From the NCBI RefSeq assembly GCF_901000735.1, contig NC_081547.1, positions 16,399,656 to 16,463,655 of the forward strand: 64,000 nt of DNA, written 5' to 3'. The notes beneath the pieces are model-generated. The model worked only from the letters and a program-made list of their open reading frames with translations, was not told where the DNA came from and did not search any database. Of the stretch, positions 48,501-58,481 are shown piece by piece. The translations under genes were made by a program, and so were the position numbers. Numbering within the stretch: the stretch's first letter is position 1; the number at the start of each line of letters is the position of its first letter. The stretch comes from Corylus avellana (Eukaryota > Streptophyta > Magnoliopsida > Fagales > Betulaceae).

Positions 48501-51500
48501 TATTAGTAATAAAAATTAGAGGTCAGCAGATTACTTGCAATGGATGTAAAGATGATTAATGGATTCCTCATTCTTTTTGCAAATGCAACACTAGTTAACT
48601 AGATGGAATCCCTGCCTTATGAGATTATCCACAGTAAGGATACGACCCATTGTTGCTTTCCATAAAAAGAGAGCAATGCGAGGAGAGGGCTTCACCTTCC
48701 AAATACTTTTGTAGGGGAAAGCACTTTGCTCACCAAAATGAAGCAAATTATAATAACTTTTCACTGTAAAGCCATGGCATCTAGAAGGAGTCCACACCAT
48801 ATTATCCACTTCTCCTGGAGGGTTTTCACTATAAAAGGTTGAGAAAGCAGTCAAGAGAATCAGGTTCCCATTCCTGAGCTGCTCTAAATGAAGCTTGGAT
48901 TCCAATTTAAGTGCGAAGCAGAGAGGTCCATGTAGTCTGACACTAAGACCTCCTTGTTACGAGGCCTTTAGTAAAATGCTTACTGCAATTGTTGATGGGG
49001 TCTTTTCTCAGTTTTCCCTGTGGGGTCTTGGCACTATGGTGTGGTTAGTGTATCTCACCTATTGTTTGCGGACGATACCTTCGTTTTTTGTGGGGCCAAT
49101 CCGGATCACCTTTGATATCTGCGTGCTTTATTCTTATGTTTTGAAGCTCTCTCTAGTTTGAAGGCTAACTTGACTAAGTCAGAATTGGTTTAAAATACTA
49201 AAAACATAATAATAGAAAGCATAACATAATAACAAAATACTAGTCTTGAAATAGCTAATGAACCTGACTAGGGGGCCTTCTTTGCTTTAGGCTTAAATGC
49301 TCCTGCATCAAATATTATTGTTAGATCTTTTTTTTTTGGCAGTGTCTATACACAATCAAAGCTAGATTAGGAACTAATAATGAAATAACCCATTGGCAAC
49401 CACTATATAGCCTTTATCTAGAGAATTCTAGAAATTACCTTAAAGCACTTAAAAAAAAAAAGAAAAAAAAAAAAGCCCAAATAAAACTAAAAGAAGAACC
49501 AATTAGGCTTAAGTTCAAGCTTAAGCAACCCATGAATGATTTTATAAGTTCCTTGTCATACTTGGACCAATTTTTTAGATTTTTTTTTTGTTATTTGTGT
49601 TGACTTTCTTCAGCCTTTTGAAATCTGCATCAGCTGGTGAACTGTTCTGGAAAACTTTCTCCTTGTTTACACTGCTTTGACTTTGGTTTTTGCCAGACCA
49701 CAAAAGGAAAGCAGTTTCTAGGTGATTAGTCTGCATGATTGTTATACTGAAGCAAAATCCTATTAGCATGAAATGCTCTCTCGCCCCATCGGCGCGTGAG
49801 GCACATTGACGGAGCGTGTGATCGTTCTGAACAGTGTTCAGGTATTGTCGTCTAGTTTTTCATCGAGTTTGATCAGTGAGATGGGTTATCTAGGTTACTT
49901 CTACGAGAAAACCAAATCGTGTGAGATTCATTCTAATGTTCAGGGAGGCATTCAACTGGCGGAGAAGAGTAGAGGAAAAACCCAATCAGTGATCATGGCA
50001 TGGCGTGATGGGATTATTTGACAAACAGTGAGCTAGTATGTGAAAGCTGGAGGACGTTTCGTTTTGGTTGCTTCGCGTACGTGATGCAGAGAAGAAAGAA
50101 TTCCCATGGAAATTTCTTGGAGTTGTCTGAATATGGAGGCAAAGGACGGAGGAGTTATGTGATAATATCGGAGGGGTCTGAGAGGAAGGGATGGGAAGCA
50201 TGTTGGTTGCAATTGCAAAGGCTAAAGTTGCACTATGAGAAGCAAAGAGAAGTGGAGTCACTTGTTGGTGCACCGGAGGGGAAGAAACCATTAGGACAGA
50301 CGAGTGGGGTGCACAAGGTGACGCCACCGGCGGGGCTCCATGATCGGCGATCCTATGCAGAGGCAGTGGTAGGTGAAAAGGTCACGGCCGGCGATCTCCG
50401 AATCCAAGCAGCCGATGAGGGGGCTCCAAAATTGATTGAGGAAGGTGCGCAATCCATGGAGATCGCGGCCGGGGATCACGCTTTGCAACAAATGGAGATT
50501 CTGGCCCCTCACAATAAGGAAGATATCGCGCATGGCCTTAAGGAGATGTTACTTTCCCTTACAAAAGGAAATAGCCTACTGTTTGCCTAAGCTGGAGATG
50601 GGCTAGGGGAATAAGGGGAACGGTATTCAGTTGGGTCAAGGCAACGATGAGAAAGGGCTGAAGGAATGGGCGCCAAGGGGGGGAGGAGGATGGGCCTGGC
50701 CAATTTCAGTCCAAACAATTGATGGACCCAGCTAGCAAGCCCACTCGGCAACAACCCATAAATAGGTATCGTAAAATGTACGTTTGTAGGCACCTACCCA
50801 GACGACAGGTACAATGGCACCCAAAAATTGTGGATCGTATGGACCAACCGGCGACCGAGGAGCCGCTGGAGAATTGTCAGAGGACGCCGGAGCATTGTAC
50901 CTGCCATAGAACAAGCCGACAAGAGCGTTGGCCACTCGAGGAAAACCATTAATGGAATTCTCATGGCCGTAGAGGCAGCGACAAGAGGAATGGAGGCTGA
51001 GTGTTCAGTTGGGCAAGTCAGAACTGAAGCAGATATGGCCGAAGAGGGTGGAACAGAACTCATTGGCGCTGTAGAGGGTATGGGTCAGCTCTTGGGTTAG
51101 GAAACACAGGATGAGGGTACAGGATGCACAGAAATCGCCGGAGAGGCGGTTTTGACTGTGGAGAAACCTACAGAGCAAACTGAAAATGGGAGAGTTGAAG
51201 AAGCGGGAGAGGAGACGGAGGCAGAGAAGAGTCTGGGCGACGTAGATGGGGATTATGCAATGATAGAGAGGGCCGGGACAGTAGATGAGATGGGGGGACA
51301 GAGATGCTGGATATTCAACCATTGGCCATTATGGGAGCAATTGGAGGAGCTCAATCAGTGTCTCCAGATTGGGTGTTAGAGAGGGTTTTAGAATTTTGTC
51401 ATGATTTGGGACTAACATATGATGGGCATGAGGAGGATTTGCTAGCTCTGTTTACTGCCATTGAGGCCAATAGACCTAATAGGAGAGTGGGTAGTGGTCA

Positions 51501-54500
51501 ACAGGCGAGTGACAACTTGGGGAATCGAGGAAATCGCAAATTAAAGCGGTTGGAATGCACGGTGAATTACAATGTGAAGGGACCATCTAAAGTGAGTGAA
51601 AAGGGGAGGGCTGGTAAATATTGTTAATGAAGCCAAAAATAATTTTGTGGAATGTGAGAGGTATGAATGAGCCTGAGAAAAGAATGAAGATTAGGAGGAG
51701 GTTATGAGAGTGGAAGGCGGATATTGTGTATTTGCAGGAGACAAAAATGGAGGTCATTAATATTGAGGTGATTCGGAGTGTGTGGGGGTGTACTTATGTT
51801 GATTGGCTATACTTGGGATCTACGGGTGCCTCCGGAGGTATATTATTAATGTGGGATAGGCAAGTGGTGGAGAAGATTGAGGAATGTGTAGGGAGATTTG
51901 TAGTAGCCTGTGTTTTCAGAAGTGTTACAGAAAATTTCGAATGGGCTTTTGCTGGTGTTTATGGGCCAAATGATGATGGCGTTAGATGCAATCTATGGGA
52001 TGAACTTGGTGGTTTAATTAATGTGTGGGAAAGGCCTTGGTGTATGGGAGGGGATTTTAATGTAGGTCGAAACCCTGGAGAACGATTACGTGCTTCCAGA
52101 CACTCGCAAGCAATGATTGATTTTTTTGATTTTCTTTTTGAGCAGGGGCGTATCGATCTCCCAATGGTAGGGGGGCAGATCACATGGTCTAATGGGAGGG
52201 GATTTTAATGTAGGTCGAAACCCTGGAGAACGATTACGTGCTTCCAGACACTCGCAAGCAATGATTGATTTTTTTGATTTTCTTTTTGAGCAGGGGCGTA
52301 TCGATCTCCCAATGGTAGGGGGGCAGATCACATGGTCTAATCGGCGTGCAGGGTCCAGACTAGATAGATTCTTGATATCTACAGAATGGGAGGAATATTT
52401 TCCAGATTTATGTAAGAAAAGGCTTCCTCGAGTACTATCGGACCACTTTCCAACGATATTGGAGTGTGGACCAGGAAGAAGGGGTCGAATACCTTTTAGT
52501 TTTGAGAATATGTGGTTACAAGCGGAGGGTTTCGTGGAGCAAGTAAAGAGGTGGTGGGACTCTTATTACTTTGAAGGTATTTCGAGTTATGTGTTGGCTC
52601 AAAAGTTGAAAGCTCTGAAAGGTGATCTCAAAAAATGGAATGTGGAGGTGTTTGGAGACAGGGAAACGAAAAAAGGAGTTGGAGGAGGAATTGGGTGAGT
52701 TGGATCGCATTGCAGAAAGTAGAGCTTTAATGGAGGAGGAGATAATTAAGCGAGAAGAGTGTTCTCACAACCTAGAGAGGACTCTTTATCAAGAAGAAGT
52801 GAGCTGGAGGTAAAAATCTAGGGCGTTGTGGTTGAAAGAGGGCGATCGGAATACAAAGTTCTTCATAGGTTGGCCAACTCGCATAGGCGAAATAACACAG
52901 TTGTTGCCATGATGGTGGGTGGGAGCAAGTCAAAGGATCCAGTAGTTATACAGGATCATATTGTGCATTTTTATAAAGGATCATATTGTGCATTTTTATA
53001 AAAGATTTTGAATAGTATAAGGGGAGACCAACCAGGCTTTTAGCTCCATTGATGGAAAATTTTAGTTCCATTGATGAAGGGGAGAGATTGTGGATGGAGT
53101 GAGAATTTGAAGAAGATGAAGTTTGGGAGGTGGTGAGGAAGTTGAAGGGCGACAAAGCACCCGGACTTGATGGCTTTACTATGGCATTGTTTCAGAAATG
53201 TTGGGAGGTGGTAAAGGAGGACATGATGGCGGTTTTCAAGGAATTTCATGAGAGTGGAGAAGAGTATTAATGCTACATTTGTTGCGCTTATTCCAATGAA
53301 AGCTGGTGCGGTGGAGATCAAGGATTTTCGCCCAATTAGTCTTGTAAGTGAGGTGTATAAAATAATTTCGAAGGTTTTGGTTAGTCGTTTGAACTCAGTG
53401 TTGGGGAAGCTTGTGTCACATACACAGAATGCGTTTATTCCAGGTAGGCAAATACTGAACTCTATTTTAATGGCGAATGAATGTGTAGATAGTCGGATGC
53501 GATCTGGGGAACCAGGTATTATTTGCAAGCTGGATTTGGAGAAGGCTTATGTTCATGTCAACTGGGACTTCTTATTATACATATTAGAGAGATGTGATTT
53601 CGGGGAAAGATGGAGAGGTTGAATTCAGCATTGTGTCTCTACGGTACGTTTTTCCGTTCTCATTAATGGAACGCTTGCAGATTTCTTTAGTAGATCTCGA
53701 GGAGTGAGACAAGGGGACCCTTTCTCCCCTCTACTATTATTTGTGATGGTGATGGAGGCATTTAGTAGGATGATGAATTCAACGGTGGAGAGAGATCTTA
53801 TGTCTGGATGTTCGGTGGGATCGCAACATTCTGAGGTAATGGAAGTGTCGCACAAAGGTGGAACAACTTCGTAATTTGAAATGTTTGCTGCTATGTTTTG
53901 AAGCGGTTTCGGGTTTGAAAATAAATTTGTCAAAGTTTGTTATTGTCACTTTAAGTGAGGTGGGAGATGTGAAAGGTTTGTCAAGAAGACTTGGGTATGG
54001 AGTGGAATCGATGCCGTTTACGTACTTGGGGTTACCTTTGGGTGCTCATTATAAGGATCCATCTATATGGAATAATGTCATTGAGAAGATGGAGACTAAG
54101 TTGGCAGGGTGGAAGTGGATGTATTTATCCAAGGGTAGTAGGCTAACGATGATTAAAAGTATGCTCTCTAACATACCAACGTACTATTTATCTATGTTTC
54201 AGATTCCAGTGAGAGTGGCGAAGCGTATAGAAAAAATACAAAGAGATTTCTTGTCGATTTCAAGTTTCATTTGGTAAATGGTCCAAGTTTTGCATGCCAA
54301 CGGAGGCGGGGGATTAGGGGTAAGGAATTTGATTCAACTCAATCGAGCTTTGTTAGGTAAATGGTTGTGGAGGTTTGCCAATGAGGGAGATGCTTGGTGG
54401 AGGAAATTAGTAGAGGTTAAATATGATACGATGAGGGGTGGTTGGTGCTCCAAGGATGTAGGGGGACCTTATAGGGTGGGAGTGTGGAAATGTATTCGAA

Positions 54501-57500
54501 GAGGGTGGGATAATTTTAAGCAGCATGTGCGGTTTGAGGTAGGAAACGGTTCTAGGGTATTGTTTTGGCAGGATGTGTGGTGTGGAGAGTTACCATTGAA
54601 GATTTTGTTTCCCGCCTTGTTCAATATAGCATGTGCAAATGAGGCATGGGTGGAGGACAATATGGATACAGTAAATGGTGCTATTCATTGGAATCTAATG
54701 TTTACTCGACCTATTCATGATTGGGAATTGGACGAGGTTTTGAGATTTTTCGAATTGTTGTATTCCCAACAGGTTAGGCATGGTGGGGTGGATAAAATTT
54801 GTTGGATTCCTTCGAAGAGAGAGAATTTTGAGGTGAAGTCATACTATCGGGTAAGGGTTAATTCGGCACCCGTGGTTGGCCCTTAGAAGATTATTTGGAA
54901 GAGTAAAGCTCCTCCGAGAGTGGCTTTTTTCGTGTGGACGGCGGTGCTGGGAAAAATATTAACGTTGGACAATTTACGTAAGAAGAACATTATAGAGACA
55001 GTGGTGTTGTATGTGCAAGAATAGTGGTGAATCTATTGATCATTTGTTATTGCATTGCGGAGTTGCTATAGAGGTATGGAACATGGTTTTTCAGCTGTTT
55101 GGTGTTACGTGGGTGATGCCGGGTAGAATGAAGGAATGTTTGGGAAGTTGGAGAGGACGGAGAGGTAATCGTACAGTTCTGCAAATCTGGAGAGTGGCTC
55201 CTTTGTGTGTAATGTGGTGCTTATGGAGAGAAAGGGATGCATGGAGTTTTGAGGACAGTGAACTTGGACTCATAGAGTTGAAGAAAAGGGTGCTTCAAAC
55301 ACTTTTCTCCTGGAGAGTATTGTGGCATTCATTGCAAGCTTCAATGCTTGCGGAATTCCTAAATTTATGTGCTTCATTTTCAGCTTAAAAGCTTGTATAT
55401 GTGGGCTCTTTTATATACTTCCTGTGTACATGGGTTGCGCCCTTTGCGCTTTTTATAAATTAATATTACCTATAAATAAAAAAATGATTGTTATACTGGA
55501 GCAGATGGACTAATTGACATGTACTGCAGATGTCGCATTGTTGAACATTTGGTCTCATAAACCTGATGCCACATTTCAAGAAACTAGAATTTCCATCTGA
55601 AATAATATTTGAAACCTCTTATGATAGATTTCTGCTGTTATTTATAGGAAATAAAGCAATTATGTTCGTACCTATTGGATCTGAAAAAAGCTTCTGCCGA
55701 CGAAATGCGTAGAAGTGTCTATGCTAATTATGCAGCCTTTATACGGTGAGTTTTTGTTTAATTGTTCTCTAAAAGTTGTCAAGATGACATCAAGTGGTTT
55801 ATTAAATGCATTTTCTGATCTTGTGTTGCTTAGTTGATTAACAATAGCAACAGTCTTGTCAAATTGACACGCTTTTATTGGATTAACCTTCAGGAAATTT
55901 GTTATTTGTTGTATCATATTTTTCATTATGTTGTGATCAGCATAAGCACTGCTTTTTCGCTTTGGCCTTGACTTCTTAACCAAGTTGCGTGAGAAAACTA
56001 CCAATTTATGCTAATAACTCAAAAGTAAAGACTTGCTTTGGTCAAAGGTGTTAAACTGTTGTTAACTACTAGTTTGTATGTTTGGATGACCAAGTTGAGT
56101 CATATGATTCTTCCTCCTTTAGCTTTCAATACTTTATGCAGGCATCAAAGCCATAGCCTACAGCTTACCACTTTCTTTTGACCAATCTCTAGAAATATCC
56201 TTTTTGTGCTTTATTTAAGGAGTATATGAAACTTGTAAGATTGCCAAAAAACAAAGGGTAGGAGTTTTCAGTATTTCTCTTTCCAGTTGAAGACCTTTTT
56301 CATGGTATATGCCATTATGCCATATGAATCCAAGAATTGGAGTAAACTCTCATGACTTATGTGGTGCTACCCCTAATGTCAACGTACTGCATTATTCACT
56401 TCATATCTGTAGTGGTCATTTAACATCTTTGAATTTTCAATTTTTATGTTCTTCCAATGCTAAAAATTATTTCAATGAAAAATAAGATAAAAAAGGTAAA
56501 ATCTTTTAGAAAGAGCAATGCACCATGAGAAATTTGGAGCCTTGAAAGAAGTAGCATGAGGGGAAGTGAGGCCGTTCCAACTGGAGTATTCAGATTGATA
56601 TTAGTTTATCATAAAGTGGCAGTCGAGCAGTCAATGTTTTAAACGTTGTTTTTTCAAATTATATTATAAATAGAAATTAACAATATGATCCCAGTCATGG
56701 TGGTTGTAACCTCCCCCCCTCCCCTCATCCCCCCCGCCCAAAAAAAAAAAATTCAATTTTGGTATTATAAAGATTCTAGCTTTCTTTCCTTATAGTATGT
56801 TCAAATGTTTCTTGTTCTTTTTTCTCCTTCTAGATAGGTGTTTTGATTTTATACTTCATGTTTTTCTGGGTTGCACTTTGCGTTTTTAATGATATCTCAA
56901 TTACTTAACTTCATATATATGCCTGTCTTATTGTCAGTTCAGACCTGAATCTTAAGACCTTAATAGAAATCAAAAGTATGTTTGAGTACATGTTTCTGGG
57001 GTTAACTGATTCATTATTGGTTGAGTGTATTTTTGTCTTTTGACTAATCTTTACATCTTACAGCACATCAAAAGAGATATCAGATTTAGAGGGGGAGCTT
57101 TCTTCCATCAGAAACCTTCTATCTACTCAGGCTGCTTTAATTCATGGTTTAGCTGAGGGTGTCCACGTTGATTCCTTGTCAATCTCTGTTTCAGAAGGTT
57201 ATAAGGTTAACAAGTTATTGGCTTCTGAAGATAGAGAACCCTCAGAACTGGAGAAATGGTTATTAGAATTCCCTGATCTCTTGGACGTTCTGTTAGCTGA
57301 GAGGAGAGTGGATGAAGCCTTGGCTGCACTTGATGAAGGAGAGCGTGTAGCTTCTGAAGCAAAAGAAATGAAAACGTTGACCCCGGCTGTACTCATGTCT
57401 CTACAGACTTCTATTATTGAATGCAGGCAAAAGTTAGCTGATCAGCTCGCTGAAGCTGCTTGCCAGCCTTCCACACATGGTGGTGAGCTACGTGCAGCTA

Positions 57501-58120
57501 TATCAGCTCTTAAAAGGCTTGGGGATGGCCCTCGTGCTCACAGTTTGCTACTGAATGCTCATTTACAAAGATATCAGTATAATATGCAAAGCCTTCGCCC
57601 ATCAAGCACCTCATATGGAGGAGCATATACTGCTGCTCTCTCACAGCTGGTGTTCTCCGCTATTGCTCAGGCTGCAAGTGATTCATTGGCCATTTTTGGT
57701 GAGGAACCAGCTTATACTTCTGAGCTCGTGATGTGGGCTACAAAGCAAACAGAGGCTTTTGCTCTTCTTGTTAAAAGACATGCATTAGCTTCTTCAGCAG
57801 CGGCCGGAGGGTTAAGAGCTGCTGCAGAATGTGTTCAAATAGCATTAGGTCATTGTTCATTATTAGAAGCACGGGGCTTAACACTTTGTCCTGTGCTCTT
57901 GAAGCTCTTTAGGCCCAGTGTTGAACAAGCACTAGATGCTAATTTAAAAAGAATTGAAGAGAGCACTGCTGCTCTAGCTGCTGCTGATGATTGGATGCTC
58001 ACCTACCCTCCAACAACTACACGTCAATCTGGCAGGCATTCAAGCACATCCCTTGGTAATACAACGGTGTTTCAACACAAACTTACAAGTAGTGCTCATC
58101 GGTTCAATTTAATGGTCCAG
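35534..58120 (+). CDS. EXO84B: Exocyst complex subunit EXO84B, N-terminal half (three exons)
   Basis: Exons 35534-35680, 55648-55745 and 57064-58120 join in phase to 434 codons. The product resembles plant EXO84B, a subunit of the octameric exocyst that tethers secretory vesicles to the plasma membrane. Plant homologues act in polarised secretion and cytokinesis. Seen in the sequence: [13 protein letters not shown] start; [37 protein letters not shown] (Vps51/EXO84-type N-terminal coiled-coil region); [74 protein letters not shown], which begins the EXO84 C-terminal helical domain. Family length is about 750 residues, so roughly 40% is missing and should lie past intron 3. All splice junctions are GT-AG. 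It is the only host gene in the window. The B paralogue is chosen over A/C from remembered similarity, so the letter is less certain than the family. Confidence 0.9.
36437..37488 (-). pseudogene. LINE C, 3' half (minus strand)
   Basis: The minus-strand LINE ends at about 36437 in TTTATCAAGTAATCAAAATA (its 3' UTR tail read backward). Minus-strand pieces: [20 protein letters not shown] (from ~37497 down), [12 protein letters not shown] and [18 protein letters not shown], the zf-RVT lead-in of this LINE clade (37135-36930). Several frameshifts. It continues at 46899 beyond the inserted solo LTR. Confidence 0.85.
38440..39025 (-). repeat. Higher-order tandem array, 48-bp and 78-bp units
   Basis: The anchor GCCATCTACA recurs at about 38478, 38526, 38574, 38652, 38700, 38748, 38826, 38904 and 38982. 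The spacings are 48, 48, 78, 48, 48, 78, 78 and 78 bp, so a 174-bp composite unit appears twice before simple 78-bp units take over. The YLCHLQ-rich open frames across it come from the repetition and are not a gene. Confidence 0.9.
39513..39552. repeat. (AT)n microsatellite
   Basis: AT dinucleotide run of about 40 bp inside the solo LTR. Confidence 0.95.
40358..42439 (+). pseudogene. LINE D ORF1, one in-frame stop
   Basis: ORF1 from ATG 40358 ([20 protein letters not shown]) is open to 42439 except for one TAG at 40556-40558; the frame is unchanged on both sides. Plant LINE ORF1 proteins bind element RNA in the ribonucleoprotein. The N-terminus has two blocks: [20 protein letters not shown] (residue ~10) and [10 protein letters not shown] + [18 protein letters not shown] (residue ~90-120). 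The second resembles the repeat of PUR-alpha nucleic-acid-binding proteins (F-L-x-[VI]-x-E, then IIVPxG...GW..F). A basic, low-complexity middle follows. The end has [19 protein letters not shown] and [10 protein letters not shown], which recur in LINE G ORF1. No CCHC knuckle was seen. Confidence 0.75.
42429..46075 (+). pseudogene. LINE D ORF2: endonuclease + reverse transcriptase + zf-RVT, two frameshifts
   Basis: ATG 42429 overlaps the ORF1 end by 11 nt. The EN domain shows NVRGLN, ETKMEV (catalytic Glu, residue 38), GGDFN (~42850) and SDHFP (~43102). The RT shows [14 protein letters not shown] (~43965), [27 protein letters not shown] (~44170), [13 protein letters not shown] (~44345) and catalytic FADD at 44500-44511. 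The zf-RVT shows [17 protein letters not shown] (~45705-45755). A run of eight G near 42752-42759 has one base too many and shifts the frame within EN. A second shift at about 45381 ends the 885-codon stretch and the rest continues at 45384-46075. Either shift could be a real mutation or a sequencing error in a homopolymer. The product would nick DNA and reverse-transcribe element RNA at the target. Confidence 0.88.
46899..47550 (-). pseudogene. LINE C, 5' part (RT region)
   Basis: From 47550 downward the minus strand reads [31 protein letters not shown] (the catalytic FADD has become FAKD), [15 protein letters not shown] and PLPLKYLG. After frameshifts it reads EFKYHLV, ending at the solo LTR target site. 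The element is truncated within RT. Its 5' end abuts the oppositely oriented LINE E at ~47550. Confidence 0.82.
48071..48810 (+). repeat. 370-bp tandem duplication (two copies)
   Basis: Copies 48071-48440 and 48441-48810 look identical by eye, both beginning GACATAGAGACCCTTTGTCA and both containing the same AT run and poly-T. Perfect identity argues for a recent event or an assembly artefact. Confidence 0.93.
48107..48935 (-). pseudogene. LINE F: zf-RVT fragment with a 370-bp tandem duplication
   Basis: A minus-strand LINE 3' piece inserted in LINE E, with (AT)n and poly-T at its 3' end (~48107-48137). From 48905 it reads [40 protein letters not shown] and GRILTVDNL, the zf-RVT-adjacent region. 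The unit 48071-48440 is repeated as 48441-48810. It includes 36 bp of LINE E, so the duplication came after the LINE F insertion. Confidence 0.85.
49193..49754 (+). other. EXO84B intron 1 sequence and LINE G 5' target duplication
   Basis: AT-rich non-coding DNA with poly-A and poly-T tracts. It ends in ATGATTGTTATACTGAAGCA (49735-49754), the left target duplication of LINE G. A 64-codon minus-strand frame here (49769-49575) shows no domain and is not called. Confidence 0.6.
49881..51627 (+). pseudogene. LINE G ORF1, multiply frameshifted
   Basis: Starts [20 protein letters not shown]. After a frame change near 50018 it continues [20 protein letters not shown], then [10 protein letters not shown] + [20 protein letters not shown] (~50100-50210), the same PUR-alpha-like block as in LINE D ORF1. 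The acidic, low-complexity middle (50600-51300) is spread over several frames. The end (51304-51627) has [18 protein letters not shown] and [12 protein letters not shown], matching LINE D ORF1. Its TAA overlaps the ORF2 ATG as TAATG. Confidence 0.75.
52044..52339 (+). repeat. 148-bp tandem duplication in the LINE G endonuclease
   Basis: Copies 52044-52191 and 52192-52339 begin ATGGGAGGGGATTTTAATGT and appear identical. The unit is not a multiple of three and disrupts the EN frame. Confidence 0.93.
52953..53002 (+). repeat. 25-bp tandem duplication in LINE G
   Basis: GGATCATATTGTGCATTTTT occurs at 52953 and again at 52978, each followed by ATAAA. Confidence 0.9.
55648..55745 (+). CDS. EXO84B: EXO84B exon 2
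   Basis: 98 nt between TTATTTATAG and GTGAGT. It reads [20 protein letters not shown] then [12 protein letters not shown] plus two bases of the next Arg codon. It is the start of the Vps51/EXO84-type N-terminal helix region and lies 145 bp past the LINE G right target duplication. Confidence 0.93.
55746..57063 (+). other. EXO84B intron 2
   Basis: 1318 bp, CG|GTGAGT to TTACAG|CACATC. Mostly AT-rich with a C-rich/A-run patch at 56707-56752. It contains a short LINE 3' end (56826-56908). No open frame of interest. Confidence 0.88.
56826..56908 (+). mobile_element. LINE 3'-end fragment (LINE J)
   Basis: CTTCTAGATAGGTGTTTTGA ... CTTTGCGTTTTTAATGATATCTCAATTACTT matches the 3' UTR of LINE H (read in reverse at 58362-58470) and the LINE D/G tails. 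It is heavily 5'-truncated. Confidence 0.65.
57064..58120 (+). CDS. EXO84B: EXO84B exon 3
   Basis: 1057 nt. It completes the split Arg codon (CG|C) and is open to MVQ|GTGAAC. It encodes [20 protein letters not shown], the variable linker around [20 protein letters not shown], and the start of the EXO84 C-terminal helical domain ([20 protein letters not shown] onward). No stop or frameshift, so the gene appears intact here. Confidence 0.94.
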
Positions 58121-58361
58121 GTGAACTATATTTTTCCCTCCTAAATTTCAAACAACTGATATCTTAAATTCTCTCTCTCTCTCTCTCTCTCTTTACTATA
58201 TATATATGTGTGTGTGTGCGCGTGCTTGCATGCTTGCTCACTTATGCACTTTGTCTGCTTCCGTGTAGTCGATCATAGTCTCCTGAGTTGAGGACAAGAT
58301 AGTTGGTCTTGAGATGTGATAGGAGATCATGTTTCTCCCTTGCCTCTTCGGTCTTGAATAA
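58121..58361 (+). other. EXO84B intron 3, proximal part with (CT)n/(AT)n/(GT)n run
   Basis: Donor CAG|GTGAAC. A CT run (58171-58192), then TATATATATGTGTGTGTGTG to ~58225. No downstream EXO84B exon is seen between here and 62765. Confidence 0.8.
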
Positions 58362-58481
58362 CTTTTTGTTTGATAAGTAATCGATTAATATCATTAAAAG
58401 CGTAAAGTATCTCAAGTACATATGAAGTATATAAAAGAAAACACCTAACTAGAAGAAGCAAAAAGAACTAGGAAGCCACTA
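58362..58481 (-). pseudogene. LINE H, 3' end (minus strand)
   Basis: Minus strand reads GGFLVLFA-like codons, TAG, then the 3' UTR GTGTTTTCTTTTATATACTT and TTTTAATGATATTAATCG. It was separated from the rest of LINE H (61292 onward) by LINE I. Confidence 0.8.

Larger units (their letters stand above)
47551..49192 (+). pseudogene. LINE E: RT fragment (plus strand), interrupted by LINE F
   Basis: Reading +: [54 protein letters not shown] (47590-47844), [13 protein letters not shown] and DPLSPFLFV up to ~48105. It resumes at ~48955 with EAFSKML and, in another frame, [20 protein letters not shown] (49045-49105) and NLTKSELV. Frameshifts and stops are frequent. The 48998-49192 part is repeated after the gap at 62866. 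Confidence 0.82.
51627..55388 (+). pseudogene. LINE G ORF2, EN-RT-zf-RVT with many lesions
   Basis: ATG 51627 ([13 protein letters not shown]), stop at ~51705, then [28 protein letters not shown] and GGQITWSN. A 148-bp duplication shifts the frame, then SDHFP (~52437). RT parts: [16 protein letters not shown] (53320), SQ-like [41 protein letters not shown] (~53700). Near 53853 the sequence jumps from VSH straight to KVEQLRNL, so the FADD active site (about 13 residues) is deleted. Later pieces: [27 protein letters not shown] (54278-54886), and the zf-[19 protein letters not shown] (~55010-55060). Confidence 0.85.
49755..55483 (+). mobile_element. LINE G: full-length but decayed LINE with 20-bp TSD
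   Basis: Flanked by ATGATTGTTATACTGAAGCA (49735-49754) and the same sequence with one change, A to G, at 55484-55503. This defines both ends and shows a classic target-primed insertion into EXO84B intron 1. The order is 5' UTR, ORF1, ORF2, 3' UTR (CTTCCTGTGTACATGGGTTG) and a short A-rich tail. It carries a 148-bp and a 25-bp internal duplication and a deletion over the RT active site. Confidence 0.93.
35681..55647 (+). other. EXO84B intron 1, ~20 kb, retroelement-filled
   Basis: Donor AAG|GTTCGT, acceptor TTATTTATAG|GAAATA. Only about 35681-36436, 49193-49754 and the last ~150 bp look like original intron DNA; the rest is LINEs C-G and a solo LTR described separately. Open frames in the first part (for example 36049-36351) show no domain and are taken as chance. 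Confidence 0.85.

Noticed and set aside
57176..58144. Single-exon gene starting at 57176
   Set aside because: The start is a TTG inside EXO84B exon 3 and the last residues run into intron 3; homology extends upstream to 57064.
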